Assembly: GCF_037176765.1 (NCBI RefSeq) | Contig: NC_090025.1 | Span: 20,210,545 to 20,274,544 of the forward strand | DNA length: 64,000 nucleotides | Direction: 5' to 3' | From: Anolis sagrei | Lineage: Eukaryota; Chordata; Lepidosauria; Squamata; Anolidae | Part shown: in pieces, positions 32,925 through 42,745 of the stretch | Layout: every line of letters begins with the position of its first letter | How positions within the stretch are numbered: the first letter of the stretch is position 1 | The notes under the pieces: model-generated | What the model saw: the letters and a program-made list of their open reading frames with translations, nothing else | What the model was told of the DNA's origin: nothing | Databases searched by the model: none | Made by a program: the position numbers and the translations under genes

Positions 32925-33424
32925 CTCTATATATCCCATCTGTGGAACTTCCTCCCTAAGGACATCAGGCTGGCCACCTCCCTCCTGTCCTTCAGGAGAC
33001 AACTGAAGACCTGGCTGTGGGACCAGGCGTTCGACTAGAGCAATGGTTCTCAACCTGGGGTCCCCAGATGTTTTTGGCCTTCAACTCCCAGAAATCCTAA
33101 CAGCTGGTCAACTGGCTGGGATTTCTGGGAGTTGTAGGCCAAAAACATCTGGGGACCCCAGGTTGAGAACCACTGGACTAGAGGCATTGACCAGAGGACA
33201 ATGGCAGCTTGGAAAGGAAACTTGAACATTATGACATTGGATTTGTTTGGCTAGATCTTGGTTTTAGCGGCGTGTTAATTGAATGTTAATGAATTTTTGA
33301 TGATTTTTATAATGTTTTAATAATCAAGTTTCACTGTTTTTAACTGAATGTATATGTTGACAGCATCACTGATGCTTATGTAAAGCAGCTTACAGCGTGG
33401 ATAAATGCAATAAATAAAATATAC
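32925..33424 (+). mobile_element. LINE 3' end interrupted by a palindromic hAT
   Basis: Encodes ELPPKDIRLATSLLSFRRQL and KTWLWDQAF before the insertion at 33041, continues with a long 3' UTR and ends GGATAAATGCAATAAATAAA. CR1/L2 group. Confidence 0.75.
33041..33175. mobile_element. Palindromic hAT MITE with 8 bp target duplication
   Basis: Arms CAATGGTTCTCAACCTGGGG and CCCCAGGTTGAGAACCACTG are inverted copies, and pairing continues over nearly the whole 135 bp. GACTAGAG flanks it exactly on both sides (33033-33040, 33176-33183), the 8 bp duplication that hAT transposases make. Confidence 0.9.
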
Positions 33425-33560
33425 AATATATGTATATTTCTCTTATAAAACTGACAAGTGTTCCTTATAAAATTGCCCTCCACATTTGACAGGTGTCCCT
33501 TATTATGAGGGGCATTTCCTTTTCTGGGAAGTTGAAAAAGTTTGTCCCTTATAGGCAGGC

Positions 33561-34320
33561 AAGTGCTGCAGGATACCGTCCTGGGCCCGGTTCTGTTCAA
33601 CATATTAATAACTTAGATGAAGGGTTAGAAGGCATGATCGTCAAGTTTGCAGACAACACCAAGTTGGGAAGGATAGCCAATACTGCAATAGACAGGAGCA
33701 GAAGGATCTTAACAGGTTAGAGAGATGGGCCAAAACTAACAAAATGAAGTTCAACAGAAACAAACGCAAGATACTCCACTTAGGCAGACAAAATGAAATA
33801 CAAAGACACAGAATGGGGGACACCTGACTTGACAACAGTACGTGTGAAAAAGATCTTGAAGTCATTCAATTAAAAAAATTAAAAAGAGGGAAAAGATCTT
33901 GCAGTCCTCGTGGACAAGTTAAACATGAGCCAACAATGTCATGCGACAGCTGAAGAAGTCAATGGGATTTTGGCTTAAATGAATAGGAGTGTCTAGATCC
34001 AGGGAAGTCATGCTATCCCTCTATTCTGCATTGATCAGCCCACACCTAGAATACTGTATTCAATTCTGGGTACCGCATTTGAAGGGAGATGTTGACAAGC
34101 TGGAATGTCTCCAGAGGAGGGTGACTCAAATGATCAAAGGTCTGGAGAACAAACCCTATGAGGAGCGGCTTAAAGAGCTGGGCATGTTTAGCCTACAGAA
34201 GAGAAAGCTGAGAGGAGACATGATGAGGGACATGTATAAATATGTCAGGGGAAGTCATAGGGAGGCGGGAGCAGGCTTGTTTTCTGCTGCCCTGGAGACC
34301 TATCTGAGGGTAGGAAAACT
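33561..34320 (+). mobile_element. CR1 LINE fragment
   Basis: Reverse transcriptase pieces in order: GMIVKFADNTKLG (degenerate YADD region), then [40 protein letters not shown] and [20 protein letters not shown]. Several frameshifts; lacks the CR1 3' end. Confidence 0.85.
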
Positions 34321-34346
34321 TGCTTCTTATAGCACAGGCATGGGAA

Positions 34347-34563
34347 AACTTTGTAATGTATGCTTTGTAATGTATGGGGTTTTTTGGGGGGTTTTTAAAT
34401 CTCTGCCGCCGTGTTTTTCAGTGTTTTTATGAGTGATGGTCACTCGTTGGCCTGATAGGTGTATTGTGTCCAAATTTAGTATCAATTTGTCCAGTGATTT
34501 TTGAGTTATGTCAATCCCATAAACATTACACACACACACACATATATACACACACATACAAAC
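34347..34563 (-). mobile_element. Helitron fragment
   Basis: GTTTTTATGAGTGATGGTCA, CTCGTTGGCCTGATAGG and TGTCCAAATTTAGTATCAAT as in the other copies. Its CTAG end is absent; a CA repeat fills the right side. Confidence 0.65.
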
Positions 34564-34873
34564 ACTAGACGTCCCCTGCCACACGTTGCTGTGGCCCAGT
34601 ATGTGTATATGTGATATGCGTGTGTGTGTATATATTTGTGCATATGTGTATGTTTGTGTGTATATATGTGGTTTTGTGCATGCATTGTAATGTATGGTTT
34701 AATTTCTTTTGGCTTTTTAAGTCTCTTCTGCTGTGTTTTTCAGTGTTTTTATGAGTGATGGTCACTTGTTGGCCTGATAGGTGTCTCGTGTCCAAATTTG
34801 GTGGCAATTCATCCAGTGGTTTTTGAGTTATATTAATCCCACAAACAAACATTACATTTTTATTTATATAGAT
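34564..34873 (-). mobile_element. Non-autonomous Helitron, complete copy
   Basis: On the minus strand it starts TCTATATAAATAAAAATG and ends with the hairpin GCCACAGCAACGTGTGGC, then AGGGGACGT, CTAG and T. The TC start and hairpin-CTAG end are Helitron hallmarks. About 310 bp. Confidence 0.75.
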
Positions 34874-35168
34874 ACTAGCCATCCCCTGCCATGTGTTGCT
34901 GTGGCCCAGTCTGTGTATATGTGTTTTGTGTGTGTATATATATTTGTGTATATGTTTGTTTGCGTCTATATATGTGGTTTTGCGCATGCGTTGTAATATA
35001 ATTTTTGATTTTTGGCTTTTTAAGTCCCTTCCACTGTGTTCTTCAGTGTGTTTATGAGTGATGGTCACTTGTCGGCCTGATAAGTGTATTGTGTCCAAAT
35101 TTGGTGTCAATTCGCGAAGTGGTTTTGAGTTATGTTACTCCCACAAACAAACATTACATTTATATACA
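34874..35168 (-). mobile_element. Non-autonomous Helitron, tandem to the previous
   Basis: Same structure, ending on the minus strand in GCCACAGCAACACATGGC, AGGGGATGG and CTAG, directly followed by T A and the TC start of the neighbouring copy. So two Helitrons sit end to end. Confidence 0.7.
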
Positions 35169-35262
35169 TCTCCCTATGCTGTAGAATTGAACAATGAAGT
35201 TTGACACCACTTTTAACTGCCAGTGCTTTGAAATCCTGGGAGTTACGGTTTGGAGAAGCTCC
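35167..35262. mobile_element. Palindromic MITE, family A, half copy
   Basis: GTTTGACACCACTTTTAACT and AATCCTGGGAGTTACGG, one arm only. Confidence 0.6.
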
Positions 35263-35559
35263 GGCTGTTAGGAATTGTGAGAGTTGAAGTCCAAAACACC
35301 TGGAGGGCCGAAGATTGCCCATGCCTGTACAGGACTAGCAACAAGAGCACCTCATAGAAAAGATTTCCTGTATGTGAGGACTAGAAAACTTGTCCCTTTG
35401 ATGCTGTCAACAAATACGAACAAGCCTATGGCAGTAACAAGTTTTAAAAAACCGTTGTCAGGATTGGATTATTATCTCAATATCCCGGCTAGAAAGCCGG
35501 CCCTGGTGGAAATGAGTCCGTGCTGCTTTAATCCGGCCTTTGCTGGTTGTTCCTATCCT

Positions 35560-35930
35560 TTTTCCACAGGGGATTAAACAAGGAGTCTCACTTCTCGATC
35601 AGGCATCAGGCGCAAAGGCCAGGCCCGGCCCTCAAGGGAAGGCCTCGGGAAGAAGGCCAAAGGGGGCGAGGAAAGCCAGAGGCGTCTTCTGCGGCCTTCT
35701 CATATGAAGGGACAGGCCTCCCTGACAGGCTTCTTCTTCCTCTCGAAGCCGGCTCCAAAACCCCGCCTCGTTCAGCCCAGCCTTCCTTCAGCTCTGAGGC
35801 AAAGCCGGCGCCATTTGCACAAAGCAGGAGAAGCGGGCCTGTCATCAGATCGAGAAGCTTCCCGCCTGACAGCCTTTTCTCCCACTGCAGCACTCTCTCC
35901 TTGATCTCACTTTGCCATGTTTTTGAGCTT
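35560..35930. promoter_or_regulatory. GC-rich, CpG-containing block, possible alternative promoter or exon
   Basis: About 370 bp clearly richer in G+C than its surroundings and without a recognised repeat. On the minus strand a weaker donor-like GAA|GTGAGA lies at about 35590; on the plus strand a pyrimidine tract with CCACAG precedes it at about 35570. It lies inside the inferred PPM1K intron 1. I recognise no protein in it. It may be an alternative first exon, a regulatory CpG island or a decayed insertion. Confidence 0.3.
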
Positions 35931-36013
35931 TCAAAAACACCAAGAAACGAAGACTGCAGGCATACTTAAAAATGAAAAAGAGAAACAATGTTATTAAAGC
36001 TTGCAGCTTTCCT

Positions 36014-36124
36014 TGTGTGCATCTACACTGCAGAGCGGATGCAGTTTGGCACCACTTTTAACTGCTATGCAATCCTGGGAGCCATAGCTTTACAAGCCAG
36101 AGTGAAGAGAGCTTCTCCAAACTA
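36014..36124. mobile_element. Palindromic MITE, family A, cut by a Helitron
   Basis: GTGCATCTACACTGCAGAGC, GTTTGGCACCACTTTTAACT and AATCCTGGGAGCC; the second arm is replaced by the Helitron at 36126. Confidence 0.6.
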
Positions 36125-36125
36125 T

Positions 36126-36308
36126 ATGAGTGACCATCACTCATAAAAACACTGAAAAACACAGCAGAAGAGACTTAAAAAGCAAAAATAATAATACAAC
36201 GCATGTGCAAAACCACACACATATATATACACACACACAAACACATATATACACAAAACACATATACACAGACTGGGACACAGCAATGTGTGGCAGGGGA
36301 CGGCTAGT
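36126..36308 (+). mobile_element. Non-autonomous Helitron, 5'-truncated
   Basis: Plus orientation: GACCATCACTCATAAAAACA, then CACACAGCAATGTGTGGC-like hairpin, AGGGGACGG and CTAG with T following. Opposite orientation to the 34.3-35.2 kb cluster. Confidence 0.7.
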
Positions 36309-36605
36309 TGTGTGTATGGGGGAGGGTTAAGCCTGGTCTCATAATAGACAACAGCATGGTGTCTGGTTTTAGGCTTTGCCCATTTTTCTAAATGTACATT
36401 AGTCTTGCCGCATCAGAGATCTCCCATCTCGTGGCCCCTTTCTGACCTGCCAGAAGGATATTATTACAGTTTCCCCTAGAAAATCCTCCCACATCCCCAA
36501 GAGAAAAGGAGAGCAGCCATCTCTAAAGCTACTATAATCCCAAGTAACCAATCATCAACACAGACTGGACTTTACTTTTAAATGAATGGAAGGGCTGCGG
36601 AAAGG

Positions 36606-37228
36606 AAAAGGCACATGTTTGCTAAGAAGTAACTTAATAGTACCCGAGTACCACTATTGAATGACAAGATGACTTGGAGGTCTCATTCATACAGTTGCCA
36701 TAAATCCCACCACCAGCACTGAAGCAATGCTGTTACGCCATCAACTCCGATGGACTGGCCATGTTGTCCGAATGTCCGATCACCGTCTTCCAAAGCAGTT
36801 ATTATACGACCAACTCAAGAATGGAAAACAATGTTGGTGGACAGGAAAAGAGATTTAAAGATGGGCTTAAAGCCAACCTTAAAAACTGTGGCATGACACT
36901 GAGAACTGGGAAGCCCTGGCCCTTGAGTGCTCTAACTGGACGTCAGCTGTAACCAGCAGTGCTGCAGAATTCGAAGAGGCATAAATGGAGGGAAAGAGGG
37001 AGAAATACGCCAAGAGGAAGACACGTCAAGCCAACCCTGACTAGAACCACCTTCCTTCTGGAAATCCATGTCCTCACTGTGGAAGAACATGCAGATCAAG
37101 AACAGGACTTCACAGCCACCTATGGACCCACCGCCAAGACACTACACTTGGGAGGACCATCATCCTCAAGCTACGAGGGATCGCCTAAGGTGCCAATGCC
37201 TATAAATCCCAGTCAACTTGACGACAGT
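36606..37228 (+). mobile_element. LINE C-terminal fragment (family with C2H2-like tail)
   Basis: Encodes LRWTGHVVRMSDH-like, KQLLYDQLKNGKQCW-like and QEKRFKDGLKANLKNCG segments, followed by a zinc-finger-like tail region. The same protein is better kept at 53625-54545. Clade not resolved. Confidence 0.7.
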
Positions 37229-37299
37229 TAATAACTTGCTAGGTTACAAAAACCCACTAACTGACTGAACAAGTCATTTTATGTACATGCGGCCCGTTC

Positions 37300-37498
37300 T
37301 CTGTCATTATGTTTTGGTTTTTATGTTTTGTGTATATTGTTTATATGCTTTCTTGTTTTATACTTTATTGTTATGTTGTTTATTTTACTGCAATTTGTAT
37401 TGTAATTTGTTCTTCGGGCTTGGCCCCATGTAAGCCACTCCGAGTCCCTGTTGGGGGAGATGGTGGCCGGATATAAATAAAGATTATTATTATTATAC
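37300..37498 (+). mobile_element. LINE 3' tail
   Basis: TTCGGGCTTGGCCCCATGTA, AGCCACTCCGAGTCCCTGTT and GGCCGGATATAAATAAAG with (ATT)n. Confidence 0.7.
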
Positions 37499-37596
37499 AC
37501 TTTTTGCACCAGAAAATCCTGGCATAAAGTTGGAAACAATTCAAAGACATATGTTTTGTTTAGTGGACCACTATTACTCTCAGCTAGAGTAATATC

Positions 37597-37928
37597 AAGG
37601 CCATGGTGGCGCTGTGGGTTAAACCGCTGACTTGCTGAACTTGTTGACCGGAAAGTCAGCGGTTCGAATCCACAGGTCAGGAAGGTAACGGTGAGCTCCT
37701 GTGAACAGCCTCAGCTTCTGCCAACCTAGCAGTTCGAAAGCATGCAAGTATGGGTAGATAAATAGGTATTGCTCAGGCAGGAAGGTAATGGCGCTCCATG
37801 CAATCATGCCGGCCACACAACCTAGGAGACGTCTACAAACAACGCCGGCTCTTGGACTTAGAATTGGAGATGAGCACCACCACTCCAAGTCGGAATCAAC
37901 TAATATGTTGTGGGAAAACCTTTACCTA
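37597..37928 (+). mobile_element. tRNA-derived SINE, type 2
   Basis: AAGGCCATGGTGGCGCTGTG, GTCAGCGGTTCGAATCC (B box), GGAAGGTAATGGCGCTCC, ACGTCTACAAACAACGCC and GGGAAAACCTTTACC. Essentially full-length. Confidence 0.8.
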
Positions 37929-38174
37929 GAGCTGACTTATAAATAAATCCCACTGATTCAATGTGTTGACTAACAAGGAGTAATCTACAGGATCTAATTT
38001 TAGTGTACACATGCAAGGAATTCCCACAAATATGGGGACTATGTGACATAGATGTCCAATAAACTTCTAATAGCTGTTCAATTGCAGCGAGGACCTCCAT
38101 AACCCAACTGCTGTTTTAGTGTCAGCGGCATCTATTATCATCTTTGCACCCAAGGGACCTCACAAGTTTTAAAA

Positions 38175-38185
38175 AATATAATAAC

Positions 38186-38216
<31 letters not shown>

Positions 38217-38340
38217 CTTTATTTATACCCCGCCACCATCGTCCCAACGGGGACTTGGAGCGGCTTACATGGGGCCAAGCCCGGACAACATATTACAGCA
38301 AAAATAAAACCAAAACATAAGCAACAGCATCAAAATTACA
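38175..38340 (-). mobile_element. LINE 3' tail with (AAT)n
   Basis: AAACTTTATTTATACCCCGC, GGGGACTTGGAGCGGCTTAC and ATGGGGCCAAGCCCGG. The reversed counterpart of 37300-37498, same family. Confidence 0.7.
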
Positions 38341-38916
38341 TTAAATACATACACACACACACACACACACTATATTCACTCTTGATTGCTGTTAGCCACC
38401 TTAGGCCAGGCATAAATATTTTAAATGACCGAAATACTTGGGACAGGAAGATTCCTTGATGAGGGTTGCAATCTGGAAGAGGAATTTCCACCTGATGAAA
38501 CTTTCCTTCCCCAAATAACACCTGAGGCAGAAAGTTTTACTTTGAAGCTCTTTCCTCATCTTCCAAAAAAAGAAAAAAGATATTGAGATAAATACATGTA
38601 CTACTACTATATAGGCTCCAGAAAGAACTGATGCAACATTGAAGGAAGATTAGGGAACCCAACAATATTGGCAAGTTATCAGAACAGGAAAAAAAGGGGA
38701 AGCAGGATTAAGAACCAGGAAGTAACTGCTAAAAAGTTTATTTTCTACCAAAACACCAAACAAATGAATTCCATTCTCTCTTGCTGTACTATCCACATTC
38801 ATAAATGACACGGCACACCCTTTTCCATTGTTATGAATGACCCACGTGCCAAAATATGGACTTTGTGGGATGATTTCTTTCCCACCTATATAAAAAGAAA
38901 AAACTTCAATCCTTCA

Positions 38917-39410
38917 AATGGGAGACATCCTTTCTAACAAGGGAAACTTGCCAGACCTAGAAGAGATAATCTGTCTAAACCTTAAGTAAGGGACATCCTT
39001 TATAATGAAGAATAATTGCCAATAGTAAAGGGACAAGCTTACCAAACCTTAAATACTAAGGGACACTTGCCAGTCTTATAAAGGGTAACCTTTCTGAAGC
39101 TTTCTGAATCTTTCCGGTAAGAGACATCCTTTCTAGTATGGAACACATGTCAATCGTGAAGTGACAAGCTTATCATATCCCTTATTGTTATTATTTATTT
39201 CTATCCCGCTTTTCTCCCAGAATGGGACTCAAAGCAGTGAGCAATATGTAAACAAAAACATCACAACCATAAAAATAAACATAGTCATCAAACCACAACA
39301 TCTCACGAAAAATTATAAAAGCCATAATAATTAACCCAATATAATGAAACAATCAACAGGATTAAAATCTCTTCTAATAATAAGGAACACCTGCCAGTCA
39401 TATAAGAGAT
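38917..39410. repeat. Degenerate tandem array of about 65 bp units, split by a LINE tail
   Basis: GAGACATCCTTTCTAACAAG, GGGACATCCTTTATAATGAA, GGGACACTTGCCAGTC and AGAGACATCCTTTCTAGTAT mark four units. The array stops at 39185 and a last piece (AAGGAACACCTGCCAGTCAT) resumes at 39371 after the LINE tail. Confidence 0.65.
39186..39370 (-). mobile_element. LINE 3' tail inside the tandem array
   Basis: TTATTATTTATTTCTATCCC, GCTTTTCTCCCAGAATGG and GACTCAAAGCAGTG. Inserted in the array after it formed. Confidence 0.65.
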
Positions 39411-39424
39411 ATGCTAATTTATTT

Positions 39425-40095
39425 ATCTATGGAATGTCCAAGGTGGGAGAAAGGTCTCTTGTCTGTTTGAGGCAAGTATGAATGTTGCAACTGGTCAGCT
39501 TGATTAGAATTGAATAGCCTTGCACCTTCAAAGCCTGGCTGCTTCCTGCCTAGGGAAATCCTTTGTTGGCCTAATTGTTTCCTGTCTGGAATTCCCGTGT
39601 TGTTTGAGTGTTGCTCTTTATTTACTGTCTGGTTTTAGAGGGTTTTTTTTAATACTGGTGGCCACATTTTGTTCGTTTTCATGGTTTCCTCCTTTCTGTT
39701 GAAATTGTCCACATGCTTGTGGATTTCAATGGCTTCACTATATAGTCTGACATGGTGGTTGTTAGAGTGGTCCAGCATTTCTGTGTTTTCAAATAATATA
39801 CTGTGTCCAGGTTGATCCGTCAAGTTCTCTACTATGGCTGACTTCTCAGGTTGAATTAGTTTGAAGTGCCTTTCATATTCCTTGATTCGTGTTTGGGCAA
39901 TTCTACGTTTGGTGGTCCCACATCTGCATGGTATACAATAGACTCCTGTAGAGGTGAGAGGATCCCTCTTGTCCTTTGCTGAAAGTAGCATTTGTTGGAT
40001 TTTCTTAGTGGGTCTGTAGATCATTTGTATGTTGTGTTTCCTCATCAGCTTCCTTATGCAGTCAGTGGTTCCCTTGATGTAGGATAAGAACACTT
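39425..40095 (-). mobile_element. Penelope-like element, C-terminal GIY-YIG endonuclease region
   Basis: The minus strand keeps about 150 codons of the Penelope C-terminus, including STGVYCIPCRCG (the GIY-YIG start) and LTDQPGHSILFENTEMLDHS. Penelope elements are retroelements that pair a telomerase-like reverse transcriptase with this nuclease. The 3' unit follows on the left (39425-39640). Fossil, 5'-truncated. Confidence 0.85.
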
Positions 40096-40229
40096 TTCAT
40101 ATTTTTTAAATTTATTTCGTAGCAAAAGAATTGCATAAATTAGTATAAAACTGATAAAAATAGAAGCAGGCGGTTAAATATCTTTTGACCAAAAACGGGC
40201 AACAGAAACGGCATTGTCTGTAGCCTCCA

Positions 40230-41245
40230 ACAATTCTTCCTCTGTACATGAGGCAGGGCATAGTGGATAAGAGATGCAGAGTTGTCAGTTCTCTCAGAGA
40301 TGCAGAGTTGTCAGTTCTGCTCCACGTGAAACGTCAGGAGAATGCTTCCGGAACATGGCCATACAGCCTGGCAAACTCACAACAACCCAGTGATTCTAGC
40401 CATGAAAGCCTTCAACAACACATTGACAACACACAACGACAACACTTCCCAATAAAGGATTCCCCCAGGCAGGAAGCAGCTGGGCTTTGAAGCTGTGAGG
40501 CCATTCAATGCTAATCAAGGAGGCGAAACATCAGGAGAGAATGCTTCCGGAACATGGCCATACGCCCGGAAAACTCACAGCAACCCACTGATTCCAGCCA
40601 TGAAAGCCTTCGACAACACATTGACAACACACATTGACAACACCTCCCAGCCAAGGATTCCCCCAGGCTTTGAAGCTGTGAGGCCATTCAATGCCAATCA
40701 AGGCGGCCAATTGCAAGATTCACACTTGCCTCAAGCCATCAAGAGTTATTTCTCCCACCTGGACATTATTCCACAGATATATAAACCCAATTTTCATAGT
40801 TTCCAGCAGACCTCACAACCTCTGAGGATGCCTGCAATAGATGTGGGCGAAACATCAGGAGAGAATGCTTCCAGAACATGACAATGCAGCCCGGAAAACT
40901 CACACCAATCCAGTGATTCCAGCCATGAAAGCCTTCGACAATACATTGACAACACCTCCCAATAAAGGATTCCCCCACGCAGAAAGCAGCCAGGCTTTGA
41001 AGCTGCAAAGCCATTCAATGCCAATCAAGGTGGCCAATTGCAACATTCACACTTGCCTCAAGCCATCAAGAGTTACTTCTCCCACCTGGACATTATTCCA
41101 GATATATAAACCTCAATTGGCTACTTTCCACCTCTGAGAGTGCCTGGGAGAAACGTCAGGAGAGAATGCTTCTGGAGCATTGCCATACAGCCTGGAAAGC
41201 TCACAACAACATTGTGATTCCGGCCTTGAAAGCCTTCAATCACTC
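40230..41245 (+). mobile_element. Tandem array of Penelope 3' end units
   Basis: The landmark GAGAATGCTTCCGGAACATG-type segment occurs at about 40339, 40543, 40862 and 41160, each followed by CCATGAAAGCCTTC and, in most units, GCAGCCAGGCTTTGAAGC. About three and a half direct copies with unit length 200-320 bp. Fossil. Confidence 0.75.
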
Positions 41246-41361
41246 ACTAATATTGCATTGGGGCCTTTCTTCTTCCTCTCCAATGGAATTAAGACATCAC
41301 CTAGAAGGATGAATGGCAGGCTGGCTTGGCAAAGCTCCCCCTTCCCCCTTTTGTGACTTAC

Positions 41362-41560
41362 CTGGCAAGGAGGCTCCAGGTAAAAGGACCTGGCTGGGCA
41401 GGGGAAGAGGCTGCTGCACCAGACACGCCTCTCGCCAGCCAATTCCCCAAATGCTTCTCTGGCCTGGCAGGACAAGGCAGAAAACTCCCCAGCGTGCTTG
41501 CGCGGCGGCTCTCCCGCCCTATAGGAGCAGAGCCCGCCTCTCCCACCAGCCAATAGCAGC
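41362..41560 (-). promoter_or_regulatory. PPM1K: Candidate PPM1K promoter and non-coding exon 1
   Basis: A GC- and CpG-rich block in otherwise AT-rich DNA. On the minus strand a textbook donor CCAG|GTAAGT sits at 41362/41361. Upstream of it lie ATTGG (NF-Y type) boxes near 41440, 41552 and 41610 and an octamer-like ATGCAAA near 41630. This would place exon 1 about 12 kb from exon 2 and make the gene about 27 kb, similar to human. Start site and exon length are not visible from sequence alone. Confidence 0.55.
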
Positions 41561-41786
41561 CGCGCGATGGAACGAGCCTCCTTCCCCATCCCCTCCCACT
41601 GCCAAGGCCAATGGCAGCTTTGCCTGGCTTTGCATAATTGGGGCGGTTTCCCTCTTCCCTTCCCTCCCTCTTATTATTTATTGCAGCGTCAACTGGGCCC
41701 CAAGAAGGAAAAGGAAAGGATTGGGTTGCGTCGCTTTGCAAAAACGTGGCCAGGAGCCAAAGCCTTGGATTGTACAGCTTGCAGAG

Positions 41787-41850
41787 GCTCTGGGTGCATT
41801 TGCACCATAGAATTGATGCAGTTTGATACCACTTTCAAAAGGACCAAGGC
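41787..41850. mobile_element. Palindromic MITE, family A, half copy
   Basis: GGTGCATTTGCACCATAGAA and GCAGTTTGATACCACTTTC next to the candidate PPM1K promoter. Confidence 0.6.
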
Positions 41851-41885
41851 AGAGACATCTCCAGCTCATCCCCTGTTTTGGGTAT

Positions 41886-42745
41886 CATAGAATCATAGAA
41901 CCAAAGAGTTGGAAGAGACCTCCTGGGCCATCCAGTCCAACCCCCTGCCAAGAAGCAGGAATATTGCATTCAAATCACCCCTGACAGATGGCCGTCCAGC
42001 CTCTGTTTAAAAGCCTCCAAAGAAGGAGCCTCCATCACACTCCGGGGCAGAGAGTTCCACTGCTGAACGGCTCTCACAGTCAGGAAGTTCTTCCTCATGT
42101 TCAGATGGAATCTCCTCTCTTGTAGTTTGAAGCCATTGTTCCGCGTCCTAGTCTCCAGGGAAGTAGAAAACAAGTTGCTCCCTCCTCTCTGTGGCTTCCT
42201 TTCACATATTTATACATGGCTATCATATCCCCTCTCAGCCTTCTCTTCTTCAGGCTAAACATGCCCAGCTCCTTTAGCCGCTCCTCATAGGGCTTGTTCT
42301 CCAGACCTTTTATCATTTTAGTCGCCCTCCTCTGGACACATTCCAGCTTGTCAATATCTCTCTTGAATTGTGGTGCCCAGAATTGGACACAATATTCCAG
42401 GTGTGATCTAACCAAAGCAGAATAGAGGGGTAGCATTACTTTCCTAGATCTAGACACTATGCTCATTGATGCAGGCCAAAATCCCATTGGCTTTTTTTGC
42501 CGCCACATCACATTGTTGGCTCATGTTTAACTTGTTGTCCACGAGGACTCCCTTGTCTTTTAGTATCTATGTCCACGGAATGCTGCTCAGTGTTTCCTTC
42601 ATTTTTTGGAAATCAGCTCTCCTAAAGTCCAAAATGCGGGTTTGACTTGTCTTCGTTTCGGCCTTCTTTTGTACCTCAAATTGCAGGAGCACATGGTCAC
42701 TTGCCCCTAAGGATCCTACCACTTCAAACGCATCGATCAGCCAGC
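41886..42745 (-). mobile_element. CR1 LINE with internal deletion
   Basis: The 3' end ATTCTATGATTC on the minus strand is at 41886-41900. Moving upstream, ORF2 C-terminus ([60 protein letters not shown]) runs to about 42565. Then the translation jumps to the endonuclease region (VVGSLGASDHVLLQFEVQ) at 42567-42745, so most of the reverse transcriptase is missing. Confidence 0.85.

Larger units (their letters stand above)
32826..33560. repeat. Degenerate tandem repeat split by a LINE
   Basis: At 32826-32895 and 33425-33560 the motif AAGGGACACCTGTCAAAT (minus strand) and variants recur every 35-60 bp. The same motif, in the opposite orientation, builds the array at 38917-39410. A LINE tail (32925-33424) separates the two parts. 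Confidence 0.5.
34336..35330. mobile_element. MITE split by Helitrons and another MITE
   Basis: Left end CAGGCATGGGAAAACTT and right end AAGATTGCCCATGCCTG are inverted copies. The right arm (GAGTTGAAGTCCAAAACACC) is the usual interior of this family. About 920 bp of later insertions lie between them. Confidence 0.55.

Noticed and set aside
35547-35969. 140-codon plus-strand frame and 95-codon minus-strand frame in the GC-rich block
   Set aside because: GC-rich DNA has few stop codons, both strands are open, and neither translation resembles a known protein.
40230-41245. CRISPR-like direct repeats
   Set aside because: Units are 200-320 bp, diverged and match a Penelope end found elsewhere; the host is a vertebrate.
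41313-41810. Long frames on both strands at 41.3-41.8 kb as a protein-coding gene
   Set aside because: They follow from CpG-rich composition; the promoter signals and the splice donor fit a non-coding exon better.
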